Source: Herbaspirillum aquaticum
GTDB taxonomy: Bacteria > Pseudomonadota > Gammaproteobacteria > Burkholderiales > Burkholderiaceae_D
Assembly: GCF_002213425.1 (NCBI RefSeq)
Contig: NZ_NJGV01000027.1
Coordinates: forward strand, 26,450-90,449
DNA length: 64,000 nucleotides
Direction of reading: 5' to 3'
The position numbers and the translations under genes are program-made. Under the pieces are notes generated by a model that searched no databases, was not told the DNA's origin, and saw only the letters and a program-made list of their open reading frames with translations. Below are positions 1 to 8,834 of the stretch, in pieces. Position 1 is the stretch's first letter; every line of letters starts with the position of its first letter.

Positions 1-1
1 T

Positions 2-916
2 TTCGTGCGCATCGTCGAGGCCGGCAGCCTGTCTGCCGCTGCGGCCCAGCTCGCGACCACCCAGCCGACCATCAGCCGCCGCCTGCAGGCGCTGGAGCGC
101 TCGCTGGGCGTGCGCCTGCTGCAGCGCTCCACCCACGCCATGAAGATGACCGAGGATGGCGAGCGCTGCTACGAGCGCGCCAAGGAGCTGCTGGCAGGCT
201 GGGATGAGTTCGAAAGCGAATTGCGCGGCGCCCGCCAGCACGCCGAAGGCACCCTGCGGGTGGTGGTGCCGCACGCCTTTGGCCAGAAGCAGCTGATCGC
301 GCCCTTGTTGCAGTTCATGCAACGCCATCCGCGCATCACGGTGGAGTGGCTGCTGCATGACCGGGCGGCCGATTTCATCAGCCAGGGCATCGATTGCGCC
401 ATCCAGGTCGGAGAAGTCAACGATCCTTCGGTGGTCGCCATCCACCTGGCCGAGGTGCCGCGCATGACGGTGGTGGCACCTTCCGTGCTGCAGGGGCGCG
501 CCCTGCCCCGCCAGCCGGAAGACCTGGCCGACTTCCCGTGGATCGCCATTCCCGCCTTCTACCGCCGCGAGATCACGCTCACCCATGCCGGCACCGGTGA
601 GCAGCGCCAGGTGGGCTTCCGCCCGCAGCTGGTCACCGACAGCCTGTATGCGCTGCGCAACATCGCCATCGAAGGCATGGGGGTGGCCGTCGGGTCATCG
701 TGGGTGCTGGCCGAGGATGTGGCCGCCGGGCGCCTGGTGCAATTGCTGCCCGAGTGGGAGCCGGCGCCGCTGCCGGTGTCGCTGATGTACCCGTATGCAC
801 GTTTTTACCCGGCCCGGCTGCGCCATTTCATCGACACCATGAAGGAAGCGATGCCCTCCGTGGTGCACCAGGCCGTGGGACGGGGTGCGCCCGGCGTCGA
901 GCCAGGCGCGATGTGA
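2..916 (+). CDS. LysR-family transcriptional regulator (5' truncated by window edge)
   Basis: The visible frame begins inside the N-terminal winged helix-turn-helix (FVRIVEAGSLSAAAAQL), so roughly ten residues and the true start lie before the window; the GTG at position 5 is an internal valine codon. The HTH core (QPTISRRLQALERSLGVRLL) and the C-terminal periplasmic-binding-like effector domain (from about residue 90) are intact. The family binds DNA as a tetramer and responds to a small-molecule inducer. It ends four bases before the stop codon of the convergent CoA-transferase, which is therefore not an obvious target; its target may lie upstream of the window. Family assignment is firm, ligand unknown. 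Confidence 0.9.
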   Translation, partial: FVRIVEAGSLSAAAAQLATTQPTISRRLQALERSLGVRLLQRSTHAMKMTEDGERCYERAKELLAGWDEFESELRGARQHAEGTLRVVVPHAFGQKQLIAPLLQFMQRHPRITVEWLLHDRAADFISQGIDCAIQVGEVNDPSVVAIHLAEVPRMTVVAPSVLQGRALPRQPEDLADFPWIAIPAFYRREITLTHAGTGEQRQVGFRPQLVTDSLYALRNIAIEGMGVAVGSSWVLAEDVAAGRLVQLLPEWEPAPLPVSLMYPYARFYPARLRHFIDTMKEAMPSVVHQAVGRGAPGVEPGAM

Positions 917-920
917 ACTA

Positions 921-2411
921 TCAGTCCAGCCGCATGGTCTTGTGGCTGGCGTAGTGCTGATGCCATGTGAAGGCTTCTGCCAGCAGATGCGGTGTATGGC
1001 CACCGGCCTGGCAGGCACGTTCGAAGTAGTCGCGCAGTTGCGGCCGGTAATCCGGATGGCAGCACTGTTCGATCACCTTCACCGCCCGTTCGCGCGGTGC
1101 CAGGCCGCGCAGGTCGGCCAGGCCCCATTCGGTCACCAGCACGTCCACGTCATGTTCGCTGTGGTCCACATGCGAGACCATGGGTACCACGCTGGAGACC
1201 GCCCCATCCTTGGCCACGGACTTCGACACGAAGATCGACAGCTGCCCGTTGCGCGCAAAGTCGCCCGAGCCGCCGATGCCGTTCATCATGTGGGTACCGC
1301 CCACGTGGGTGGAATTGACGTTGCCGTAGATGTCGAACTCCAGCGCCGTATTGAGCCCGATGATGCCCAGCCGGCGCACCAGTTCCGGATGATTGCTGAT
1401 CTCCTGCGGACGCAGTACCAGCTTGTCGCGATAGCGATCCAGGTTGGCCAGGAAATGCGCATACTTGGCCTGCGACAGCGTGATCGAGGAGGCCGAGGCA
1501 AAGGCCAGCTGGCCCGAATCGAGCAGGTCGATGGCGCTGTCCTGCAGCACTTCCGAATACATCACCAAATTGCGGAACGGCGAATCCACCAGTCCGTGCA
1601 GCACCGCGTTGGCAATCGTGCCGATGCCGGCCTGCAGCGGCGCCAGCGTATGCGGCAGGCGGCCCGCTTCCACTTCGCATTCGAGGAAATGGATCACGTG
1701 GCGCGCAATGGCGCGGGTCTCATCGTCCGGCGGCAGCACCGATGAAGGGCTGTCGGGCGTTTCTGTGAGCACGATGGCCACCACCTTCTCGGGATCGAAG
1801 GGAATGGTCGGATGGCCGATGCGGGCGACCGCTGCCGTCAGCGGAATCGGCTTGCGCTCGGGGCGTGCGGCCGGCAGGTAGATGTCGTGCAGGCCTTCCA
1901 GCGCCAGCGGCATGCTGGTGTTGAGTTCGATGACGATGTAGCGCGCCTGCTCCACGAAGCTGGCCGAATTGCCCACCGACATGGTGGGCACGATCCCTTC
2001 TTCGGTGATGGCGGCGGCCTCGATGACGGCGATGTCGATGCGCGAGGGCGTGCCGCTGCGCAATTGCTCGGCCGTCTCCGAAAGATGCTGGTCGATGAAC
2101 ATGACCTCGCCCGCATTGATCTTCTTGCGCAGCGTCGGATCGACCTGGAACGGCAGGCGCCGCGCCAGCAGGCCCGCTTCGGCCATGAGGCCATCGCTGC
2201 CATTGCCCAGCGAGGCACCGGTGATGACGGTGAAATGCAGTTCTTCGTGCGCGGCGCGATCGGCCAGCGCGCGCGGCATGGCCTTGGCATCGCCGGCGCG
2301 GGTAAAGCCGCTCAGGCCGATGGTCATGCCGTTGTGGAAGAAGGTGGCCGCCTGGGCGGCGGACATGACTTTGCCGGCCAAGGCGGGCTGGCGAATGCGC
2401 TGGCTATCCAT
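921..2411 (-). CDS. Acetyl-CoA hydrolase/transferase family (acetate/succinate CoA-transferase)
   Basis: A 496-residue cytoplasmic enzyme of the family that moves CoA between acetyl-CoA and succinate or a similar acid, or hydrolyses acetyl-CoA. The YSEVLQD segment near residue 290 carries the glutamate expected to form the CoA thioester, and the glycine-rich GIGGSGDFARNG loop lies in the C-terminal half. I start at the ATG at 2411 because an AGGAG lies about 9 nt upstream; the open frame runs on to 3431 but only as read-through opposite the LysR gene. The gene is divergent from the LysR regulator at 2595, the usual layout for a regulator and its target. Acceptor acid is not determinable here. 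Confidence 0.9.
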   Translation of the reverse strand: MDSQRIRQPALAGKVMSAAQAATFFHNGMTIGLSGFTRAGDAKAMPRALADRAAHEELHFTVITGASLGNGSDGLMAEAGLLARRLPFQVDPTLRKKINAGEVMFIDQHLSETAEQLRSGTPSRIDIAVIEAAAITEEGIVPTMSVGNSASFVEQARYIVIELNTSMPLALEGLHDIYLPAARPERKPIPLTAAVARIGHPTIPFDPEKVVAIVLTETPDSPSSVLPPDDETRAIARHVIHFLECEVEAGRLPHTLAPLQAGIGTIANAVLHGLVDSPFRNLVMYSEVLQDSAIDLLDSGQLAFASASSITLSQAKYAHFLANLDRYRDKLVLRPQEISNHPELVRRLGIIGLNTALEFDIYGNVNSTHVGGTHMMNGIGGSGDFARNGQLSIFVSKSVAKDGAVSSVVPMVSHVDHSEHDVDVLVTEWGLADLRGLAPRERAVKVIEQCCHPDYRPQLRDYFERACQAGGHTPHLLAEAFTWHQHYASHKTMRLD

Positions 2412-2506
2412 GAGAGTGTGCTCCTGCTCGGGTTCTTTAGGGGGTGAGAAGTGCATCCTTGACGGACTTCTTGCATCTTGTTTGGTCCAAGTATAGGAGC
2501 CGGCAG

Positions 2507-2556
2507 GTATGCACTGTATGATTAAAATTCCGCCGTTCCAGTCGGAAAATGCATAC
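2507..2556. promoter_or_regulatory. Candidate LysR operator between CoA-transferase and its divergent regulator
   Basis: The divergent intergenic region contains two 7-bp arms, GTATGCA (2507-2513) and TGCATAC (2550-2556), that are exact inverted repeats 36 bp apart. Between them is a second dyad, TTCCG (2528-2532) and CGGAA (2543-2547). LysR proteins usually bind T-N11-A dyads here and repress their own gene. Binding is inferred from position and symmetry only. Confidence 0.4.
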
Positions 2557-2594
2557 TTCCCCGCCACCCGAAAACACCGCCGAAAGCCGCTGCC

Positions 2595-3494
2595 ATGGAC
2601 ATCCGCGCCCTGCGCTACTTCACCGAGACGGTTCGCCAGGCCAGCTTCAGCCGGGCGGCCGATGCCCTGCACGTGACCCAGTCCACCGTCAGCAAGATGG
2701 TGCGCCAGCTCGAAGACGAGGTCGACGCCCCGCTGCTGGTGCGTGATGGCCGCCGCCTGCAGCTCACCGATACCGGGCGCGTGGTGTATGAACAGGGCCA
2801 GCAGATCCTGGCATCCATGCAGCGGCTGGATGCCGAGGTGCGCGATACCAAGGCGCTGCGCTGCGGCCGCCTGGAGATCGGCATCCCGCCCATGATCAAC
2901 ATCCTCTGCACACCGGTGCTGAAGGCCTTTCGCGAACGCCATCCCGAGATCGCCATCGTGCTCAAGGAAGACACCGGCCCGCAGATCGAAGAGCGCGTAG
3001 CCAATGGCGAACTGGAAATCGGCATGACGGTGCTGCCCGCCGATCCCGAACTGGATCTGCAGACCCTGCCGGTGGCGCGCTACCCCATGTGGGCGGTGGC
3101 CCAGGCCGGACGCTTCCAGAAAAACCGCGCCACCCTGCGCTGCCGGCAGCTCGACGGCATGCCGCTGGTGCTGCTCAACAACGAGTTCGGCCTCACCCGC
3201 AGCCTGCGCGGCATGTTCGGGGAATTGGGGATACAGCCGGAGATCGTGGCCCAGAGCGCCCAGTGGGACTGGCTGGTGGCCATGGCCCTGGCCGGCATGG
3301 GGGCGGCGCTGCTGCCGGAACCCTTCATCCACCGCCTGGCCACCGACCAGCTGCAGGCGGTGCGGCTGGTGGAGCCGGAAGTGCAATGGCAGGTGGCCTA
3401 CGTCACGCGCGGCGGTGGTTATCTCTCGCATGCGGCGAGGGCATGGATGGCCTTGAGCGAGGAATTGTTTGCCGGTGGCCGTGTGCGCAGGTAA
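2595..3494 (+). CDS. LysR-family transcriptional regulator, divergent from CoA-transferase
   Basis: A 299-residue LysR protein of normal family length. The HTH is near residues 18-38 (SRAADALHVTQSTVSKMVRQ), followed by the linker helix and an effector-binding domain from about residue 90 (GRLEIGIPP). It starts at the ATG after GAAAGCCGCTGCC with only a weak ribosome site. Its promoter region is shared with the CoA-transferase on the other strand, so control of that gene is the simplest inference. The FUSC exporter follows downstream on the same strand after about 250 bp and is a second possible target. The effector is unknown. Confidence 0.9.
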   Translation: MDIRALRYFTETVRQASFSRAADALHVTQSTVSKMVRQLEDEVDAPLLVRDGRRLQLTDTGRVVYEQGQQILASMQRLDAEVRDTKALRCGRLEIGIPPMINILCTPVLKAFRERHPEIAIVLKEDTGPQIEERVANGELEIGMTVLPADPELDLQTLPVARYPMWAVAQAGRFQKNRATLRCRQLDGMPLVLLNNEFGLTRSLRGMFGELGIQPEIVAQSAQWDWLVAMALAGMGAALLPEPFIHRLATDQLQAVRLVEPEVQWQVAYVTRGGGYLSHAARAWMALSEELFAGGRVRR

Positions 3495-3538
3495 AGGCGA
3501 GATGGCGCAGCAAAGCGCCTCGGTGCAAAAAGCGTCAG

Positions 3539-3555
3539 CATTCCATTTTGGAATG
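3539..3555. promoter_or_regulatory. Perfect 7-bp palindrome upstream of the FUSC exporter
   Basis: CATTCCA-TTT-TGGAATG is an exact dyad with a 3-bp centre. It lies about 43 bp before a TATACT hexamer (3598-3603) that could be the -10 of the FUSC gene. A repressor or activator site is plausible but no binding protein can be named. Confidence 0.4.
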
Positions 3556-3741
3556 GAATCGGTGAATTTAAGTCATGCCATGAATACTTCGGATTCCTAT
3601 ACTGGACTTGCCGATACCTGCCGCCCCTCCTCACTCGTCAATTCGGAACCGGAATGACGTCTTGACGCAGTGAGTGCGCAGGTGTCGGTACTCTCCACAA
3701 GTGCTCCACCCTCCTCCACCTGCCCGCTCCCCAGCACGATC

Positions 3742-5901
3742 ATGCCGCCGCTCTTGTCGTCGCGATTTTCCGTCCGCTTCTCCGTCCGTTTTTCCCTCTA
3801 TCGTTTCCTCCTGCTGCACTACTGCCGCCGCTGCCGCACCCGGGTCGAGCGCTGGCGCCTGCAGTTCCCGCTACGCCACGCCAACCTCTCCGAGGGCCTG
3901 CGCGCGGCCTGCGGGGCGGCCGCCATGCTGCTGCTGGGCGAGTGGCTGGGCAATCCCCTGTTCTCGTGGGCGGCCATCGGTGCCTTCCTCACCAGCCTGG
4001 CCGACAGTGCCGGTTCCAATCGCGCGCGACTGGCCTCGATGGGCGGGTTTGCCCTGGCCTCGACGCTCGGTGGCATGGTCGCTGCCACCGCCGCCGGCTG
4101 GCGCGTGGAGGCGGGTTTGCTGGCCATCATGGCCTGCGCCGGCGTGGCCGGGTTCTCCCGTATCTACGGCGCCGCCGCCGGCCTGGTACTGATGCTGGCC
4201 GCAGGCGTGTCGGCCATCATGGCCGATGCCCCGGTAGTGCTGTGGCCGCTGGCACAAAGCCACGTCCTGATCTATTTCGCCGGCTGCCTGTGGGCGCTGC
4301 TGCTGGGGCTGACGGTCTGGCGCATCCACCCCTTCGCCCCGGCGCGCCAGGCGGTGGCGCGGGCCTATGGCACGCTGGCCGAGCTGGCCGGCCTGGCCGC
4401 GGCCACTGACCTGGACGATGCCGCCTATGCCGTCCACGCCGCCGAACTGGCCGCGCACACCCGCCGCCATGCGCGCTTCGACCTGGCCGCCGCCCATCGC
4501 GCGCTGGAAGCCGTGGCCATCGAACGCACCGAGTCGCGCCGCCTGTATGAAAACCTGCTGGTGCGCCTGGCGCGGGCCGATGCCCTGCTCGATGGCATCA
4601 CCGTACTGGCCGACCTGCAGCTGACCCATTACCAGCCGCTGCGCGCACGCCAGCGCAGTGCCCGCGTGCTGGGCGCGATCGCCCGCCAGCTGCAGGCCAT
4701 GCAGCGCGAGATGCAGCGCGGCGAGGCCATCGCCGCCGATGAAGATGCGCGCATCATGCTGCGCTTGCGCCAACTGGTGGCCCGCCTGCCCAGCGGTACC
4801 GGGCGGCTGCTGCAGCAGCTCGATACCCCGCTGGCGCTGGGCGCCGATGACCCGGCGCGCCTGAAGCAGGCCGCCCGCACCGCACGCGAAGAGCGCCGTG
4901 GCCTGGCGGCCCTGCTGCACCGGCTGCGTGCACTGGCCCGCAAGGCCGCGCTGCACGTGCGGGCCGGGTCGGCCGAGTGGCACCACGCCTGGCGTTGCGC
5001 GGCCGCAGCGGGCGCGACCTACCTCATCGTGCATCTGCTGGAATTGCCCTTCGGCTACTGGGCCACCATGGCCACCATGCTGGTCATGCAGCCCAGCATT
5101 GCCGAGAGCTGGTCGCGCAGCATGGAGCGCGCCATCGGCAGCGTGGTCGGCGGTGCGCTGGCCGTGGCCGTCTGCCTGGTGGTGCATTCGCCGCTGGGGC
5201 TGGCGCTGCTGGTGTTCCCGTTGACGGTGCTGACCATGGCGCTGCGCCCGGTCAGCTATGGCCTGTACGCGACCTTCCTCACCCCGGTGTTCGTGCTGGT
5301 GGCCGATGTGGGCGGCGATCCGGCGCATGAGCTGGCCAATGCCGCGCTGCGCGCCGGCAACAATGTCATCGGCGCGCTGGTGGCGGTGGCCGCCAGCTAT
5401 CTGTTCTGGCCGCGCCGCCAGCAGGCGGACCCGCAGCAGCAATTGCGGACCATGGCCCAGCTCAACCTTGCCTACCTGACGGAGGCGCTGGCCGGACGCG
5501 ATGCGCTGCACGACAAGGCCCGCCTGGCGCAACTGCACGCGCATCGGCGTGCGGCGTGCGTGGCCAATGTGGAAGCCGGCCTGCTGCTGCAGCGCCAGGC
5601 GCGCGAACGCGGCTGGCTGGAGCGCGACCAGGGGCGCGGACGTACCGCCGTGGCCCTGTCGCGCCGGCTGGCCGCTGCCGCCAGCCACCTGTGGGCGCAT
5701 CCGCAACCGGCCGAAGCGGTCTTGCTGGAGTGGCTGCGCGCCCTGGCCCAGGCCCTGCAGGACCAGGACACGGCCACCCTGCACGCCCTCACGCGCAGCC
5801 GCCCGGCGCCGGTACAGCTGGCCCAGGCAGCGGCGGTGGAGACGGCCTGCCTGCTGGTGGCGGCGCTGGAGGCCGGTGCTGCGCCCTCTCCGTCCAATTA
5901 G
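3742..5901 (+). CDS. FUSC-family inner-membrane exporter (AaeB/YccS-like)
   Basis: About 719 residues. Two hydrophobic blocks of five to six helices (about residues 35-180 and 425-560) flank a long soluble helical region, the duplicated layout of fusaric acid resistance/aromatic acid exporters. Such proteins export aromatic acids or other amphipathic compounds, sometimes with a membrane fusion protein; none is encoded next to it, so it may act alone. The start is uncertain: the frame is open from a GTG at 3670, but the first 24 residues would be a Ser/Pro-rich leader, so I prefer the ATG at 3742. Neither start has a clear ribosome site. The substrate is unknown. Confidence 0.8.
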   Translation: MPPLLSSRFSVRFSVRFSLYRFLLLHYCRRCRTRVERWRLQFPLRHANLSEGLRAACGAAAMLLLGEWLGNPLFSWAAIGAFLTSLADSAGSNRARLASMGGFALASTLGGMVAATAAGWRVEAGLLAIMACAGVAGFSRIYGAAAGLVLMLAAGVSAIMADAPVVLWPLAQSHVLIYFAGCLWALLLGLTVWRIHPFAPARQAVARAYGTLAELAGLAAATDLDDAAYAVHAAELAAHTRRHARFDLAAAHRALEAVAIERTESRRLYENLLVRLARADALLDGITVLADLQLTHYQPLRARQRSARVLGAIARQLQAMQREMQRGEAIAADEDARIMLRLRQLVARLPSGTGRLLQQLDTPLALGADDPARLKQAARTAREERRGLAALLHRLRALARKAALHVRAGSAEWHHAWRCAAAAGATYLIVHLLELPFGYWATMATMLVMQPSIAESWSRSMERAIGSVVGGALAVAVCLVVHSPLGLALLVFPLTVLTMALRPVSYGLYATFLTPVFVLVADVGGDPAHELANAALRAGNNVIGALVAVAASYLFWPRRQQADPQQQLRTMAQLNLAYLTEALAGRDALHDKARLAQLHAHRRAACVANVEAGLLLQRQARERGWLERDQGRGRTAVALSRRLAAAASHLWAHPQPAEAVLLEWLRALAQALQDQDTATLHALTRSRPAPVQLAQAAAVETACLLVAALEAGAAPSPSN

Positions 5902-5987
5902 CGGAAACAAAATCCCCCTTCCCTGTTCGAACCGGAAAAGCGCCCCGCACGTAGCGGATCGACAACACTCTGGATGGAAGGGAACGG

Positions 5988-7115
5988 ATGAGCCTGGATC
6001 TCGATTTTCTGTACAACATGAACGAGGGGCCATTGCGCTCCGGCCTGATCGTGCTGGGCGTGGCCCTGGTTTCGGTGCTGGTGGCCATTCTCCTGCACCG
6101 CATGGGGGTGGCGCTGGTGCGGCGCCTGGCACGCGGGCGGCCCTTCACCACGACGGCCACCCAGGTCACCTTCAATGCCAGCCGTACCTGCGTGATTCTC
6201 TTCATGCTGCGCCTGGTGCTGGCCGGGGCGCCGGACAACACGCCGGGCATCACCCGCATCTCCTACCTGACTTCGGTGGCCTTCATCCTGGCGCTGACCT
6301 GGTTCCTCATGCGCTGCGTGAAGTCGGTCAGCACCACGGTCATCAACCTCAATCCCTATGATGTGGCCGACAACCTCAAGGCCCGCCGCATCCTGACCCA
6401 GACCCGCGTGCTCTCGCGCAGCGCCTATTTCATCATCGCCTTGCTGGGCCTGGCCTTCGTGCTGCTGACCCTGCCCGGCGCGCGCCAGTTCGGCGCCAGC
6501 CTGCTGGCCTCGGCCGGGGTGGCCGGCATCGTCGCCGGTATCGCGGCCAAGCCGGTGCTGGGCAATTTCTTTGCGGGCCTGCAGATTGCGTTTTCGCAAC
6601 CGATCCGCATCGATGACGTGCTCATCGTCAAGGGCGAATGGGGACGCGTGGAAGAGATCACCGGCACCTTCGTCGTGGTCAGGATCTGGGATGAGCGGCG
6701 CATGATCGTGCCGCTGCAATGGTTCATCGAAAATCCCTTCGAGAACTGGACCCACACCTCCTCCACCATCCTGGGCACGGTGTTCCTGTGGCTGGATTTC
6801 ACGGTGCCGACGGCGGCCATCCGCGCCGAGTTCGAGCGTGTCTGCCAGACCCTGCCGCTGTGGGACAAACGGGTCTGCGTGATGCACGTGACCGATACCA
6901 GTGAGCGCAACATGCAGGTGCGCCTGCTGGTCTCGGCCAGGGATTCGGGCTCGGCCTTCGACCTGCGCTGCCAGATCCGTGAACACATGATCGGCTTCAT
7001 CGCCAGCAACTATCCGGATGCCCTGCCCCGCTTGCGTGCCGAGGTGTCGCCGCGCAACCAGCCGGAGGCGCTCGACACCATCATCGATGGCGCGCCGGGA
7101 GAGAAAAGCAGCTGA
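5988..7115 (+). CDS. MscS-family mechanosensitive ion channel
   Basis: A 375-residue membrane protein. Four hydrophobic segments lead to the pore-lining helix and beta domain; the segment around residues 165-200 (ASAGVAGIVAGIAAKPVLGN) has the Gly/Ala packing pattern of MscS TM3, and FSQPIRIDDVL begins the conserved beta domain. A good ribosome site (GGAAGGGAACGG) precedes the ATG. Members open under membrane tension to release solutes on hypo-osmotic shock. It sits 86 bp after the FUSC exporter and may be co-transcribed with it. A terminator that reads on the opposite strand lies just beyond its stop. Confidence 0.9.
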   Translation: MSLDLDFLYNMNEGPLRSGLIVLGVALVSVLVAILLHRMGVALVRRLARGRPFTTTATQVTFNASRTCVILFMLRLVLAGAPDNTPGITRISYLTSVAFILALTWFLMRCVKSVSTTVINLNPYDVADNLKARRILTQTRVLSRSAYFIIALLGLAFVLLTLPGARQFGASLLASAGVAGIVAGIAAKPVLGNFFAGLQIAFSQPIRIDDVLIVKGEWGRVEEITGTFVVVRIWDERRMIVPLQWFIENPFENWTHTSSTILGTVFLWLDFTVPTAAIRAEFERVCQTLPLWDKRVCVMHVTDTSERNMQVRLLVSARDSGSAFDLRCQIREHMIGFIASNYPDALPRLRAEVSPRNQPEALDTIIDGAPGEKSS

Positions 7116-7152
7116 ACAAAACAAAGCGGGCCGCACTTTCGTGGGGCCCGCC
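7115..7152 (-). terminator. Rho-independent terminator of the first DUF4148 gene
   Basis: On the minus strand an 11-bp GC-rich stem (arms 7141-7151 and 7126-7136, one mismatch) with a GAAA loop is followed by TTTGTTTTGTT. It lies 56 bp after the stop of the gene at 7208-7498. Confidence 0.8.
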
Positions 7153-7207
7153 TGGAGGGGAATCTGGCGCGCCGGCTGGTCCGGGGCGCCTTTTTTGCGA
7201 CCGCAAC

Positions 7208-7498
7208 TTATTGATTCGAGATGGAGAGCTCGCCATTGGCGCGGGCTTGGGCCAGTTCGGCGCGCACTTCGTCACGGCTCTTGGTGGAGGCCACGACCTT
7301 GACGTTCTGGTCGCGATCGCTCACCAGCAGCTGGCCATTGGCGCGGGCTTGTTGCAGCTCGGCGACGACATCGGCGCGGGTCTTGGTGGAGACGAAGCGG
7401 GTTTCAGCGGGGTACTGGGCTTCAGCCATGGCAGCGCCAACGGCGGTGGTCAGCAGCAGGCCGGCAAACAGGTTCTTGGCAATGTTCTTGGTGTTCAT
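7208..7498 (-). CDS. DUF4148-family small secreted protein, copy 1
   Basis: A 96-residue protein with a typical Sec signal peptide (MNTKNIAKNLFAGLLLTTAV then AMA-E cleavage near residue 24). The mature part is two imperfect repeats of about 27 residues built on STKTRADVVAELQQARANG, each predicted helical. DUF4148 proteins are small predicted periplasmic proteins common in Burkholderiales; their role is unknown. I start at the ATG at 7498, with AAGGAA upstream, rather than the longer frame from 7537. It is one of three paralogues in tandem (7985-8275, 8835-9239) with matching signal peptides and upstream palindromes. Confidence 0.88.
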   Translation of the reverse strand: MNTKNIAKNLFAGLLLTTAVGAAMAEAQYPAETRFVSTKTRADVVAELQQARANGQLLVSDRDQNVKVVASTKSRDEVRAELAQARANGELSISNQ

Positions 7499-7627
7499 GA
7501 TGGGTTCCTTTTCAGTGAGAGAGGATGCGCACGTCAACCCGTTCCGGAGGTGTTGGATCAGTCATCGCGTGCTGTCATCGTGAAACCAAGTTTAGAGAGT
7601 CCCACCTCAAAGAAAAAGCCGCAAAAC

Positions 7628-7644
7628 CGGAATTCATTGTTCCG
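7628..7644. promoter_or_regulatory. Conserved dyad upstream of DUF4148 copy 1
   Basis: CGGAA-N7-TTCCG, centred about 138 bp before the start codon. The same element, with better symmetry, lies at the same distance from the other two DUF4148 genes (8402-8420 and 9368-9382), which suggests a shared transcription factor site. Confidence 0.55.
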
Positions 7645-7743
7645 TAAAACACTAACAATTCAGGATTGCCGGATGCCGCCGCCGACCGGCCTCGCCGTGA
7701 GGAGATGCGCAGCTTCCTCCGCGCAGAGATCACGCAGAAAAAA

Positions 7744-7771
7744 CTTAGAACGTCTATCGATCGTTTCTAAG
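7744..7771. other. Inverted repeat in the spacer between DUF4148 copies 1 and 2
   Basis: CTTAGAACG (7744-7752) and CGTTTCTAAG (7762-7771) form a stem with one unpaired base and a 9-nt loop. A related AAACTTAG string recurs nearby (7786-7795) and at 8583-8590. No T-tract follows. Function unknown. Confidence 0.4.
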
Positions 7772-7871
7772 ATTGAAGGAACACAAAAACTTAGGAAAAT
7801 GCGATCGGCAGGTTTGCCGCAGGGATGGTCGCAATACAGGAGACATCATCCTGCATCGCGTCCAAATGGCA

Positions 7872-7926
7872 GGCGGGCCACACTACCGGCGACAGAGGGA
7901 GAGAGTGTCGCTTTCGTGGGCCCGCC
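7872..7926 (-). other. Branched hairpin 3' of DUF4148 copy 2
   Basis: The outer stem GGCGGGCC (7872-7879)/GGCCCGCC (7919-7926) encloses an inner stem GCGACA (7889-7894)/TGTCGC (7906-7911). An almost identical element lies 3' of copy 3 (8680-8736), and a shorter relative is the terminator of copy 1. There is no T-tract, so it may stabilise mRNA 3' ends or be a decayed terminator. Confidence 0.5.
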
Positions 7927-7984
7927 TGGGGAGAAACGCTGTCGCCGGCCGTGCCGGCGCGGTGTGACGCTGGTGCGTCAGCAA

Positions 7985-8275
7985 TTACTGGTTGGAGATG
8001 GCCAGTTCGCCATTGTTGCGTGCCTGGACCAGTTCGGCGCGCACTTCCTCGCGGGACTTGGTGGAGGCCACGGCCTTGACGTCCTGGTCACGGTCGCTCA
8101 CCAGGAGCTGGCCGGTGGCGCGGGCTTGCTGGAGTTCAGCGATGACTTCGGCGCGGGTCTTGGTGGAGACAAACTTGGTTTCCGGCACGTAGGAGGCTTC
8201 AGCCATGGCGGCGCCAACAGCGGTAGTCAACAGCAGGCCAGCGAAGAGGTTCTTTGCAATGTTCTTGGTATTCAT
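7985..8275 (-). CDS. DUF4148-family small secreted protein, copy 2
   Basis: A 96-residue paralogue of the product of 7208-7498, with a nearly identical signal peptide and two helical repeats (STKTRAEVIAELQQARATG and STKSREEVRAELVQARNNG). Upstream AAGGAAC gives a ribosome site. A short hairpin TGACGC-TGGT-GCGTCA (7965-7980) follows the stop, then the larger branched hairpin. Each copy has its own upstream palindrome, so the genes look like separate transcription units produced by duplication rather than one operon. Predicted periplasmic; function unknown. Confidence 0.88.
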   Translation of the reverse strand: MNTKNIAKNLFAGLLLTTAVGAAMAEASYVPETKFVSTKTRAEVIAELQQARATGQLLVSDRDQDVKAVASTKSREEVRAELVQARNNGELAISNQ

Positions 8276-8401
8276 GATCGTTCCTTTGTGAGTGAGGAGA
8301 TGAGCACGTCAACCTGGGCCGACGTTGGTGGTTCAGTCGTTGTGTGCTGTCATCTTGGGTTCAAGTGTAGAGTTACACGGCGTCCGGATAAAGAAGCCAA
8401 A

Positions 8402-8420
8402 CCGGAATTCATCATTCCGG
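8402..8420. promoter_or_regulatory. Perfect dyad upstream of DUF4148 copy 2
   Basis: CCGGAAT-TCATC-ATTCCGG has exact 7-bp arms and lies 127 bp before the start codon. It is the most symmetrical of the three equivalent sites. Confidence 0.6.
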
Positions 8421-8679
8421 AATTCAGAACAAGCTCATCGCCAAAAACTTATAACTCGATATCACCAAAACTAATAAACGTGAAATTCGAAATTTAAGGT
8501 TTTAAGTGTGGAAGGAGCACAGCCATTTCCTCTCTCCACAGAGGAGAAACGAGATGAAAATGGACAGCACTTGTCCTTCAAAAAACTTAGAAAATGGGAG
8601 GGATGAAATGCATCGATCTGCAGGGGGTGGAAGCGGCTGGATGCAGCTGTGCCGATACACGCAGGACGCAGGAAAGGCA

Positions 8680-8736
8680 GGCGGGCCACACTACCGGCGA
8701 CCGAGGGGAGAGAACGTCGCTTTCATGGGGCCCGCC
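8680..8736 (-). other. Branched hairpin 3' of DUF4148 copy 3
   Basis: GGCGGGCC (8680-8687) pairs with GGCCCGCC (8729-8736); the interior sequence matches the element at 7872-7926 in most positions. The spacing from the upstream stop codon (about 100 nt) is similar for both copies, so the 3' region was duplicated with the gene. Confidence 0.5.
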
Positions 8737-8834
8737 TGGGGAGAGACTGTCGCAGCGGGGTCGCCGCTACGCTTGCTGCTGCCTGGACCGGGTGGGTGTG
8801 CCCGGCCGGGGCGATAGGGTCCAGCAGTTGCCGA

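Noticed and set aside
921..3431. An 836-codon minus-strand frame that joins the CoA-transferase to sequence opposite the LysR gene
   Set aside because: Only the part to 2411 has family motifs and a ribosome site; the rest is the antisense of the LysR gene with shadow-type His/Gln/Arg-rich composition.
3871..6132. A 753-codon minus-strand frame opposite the FUSC gene
   Set aside because: Composition (Gln/His/Arg/Gly) is that of the antisense of a GC-rich gene; no domain or start signal.
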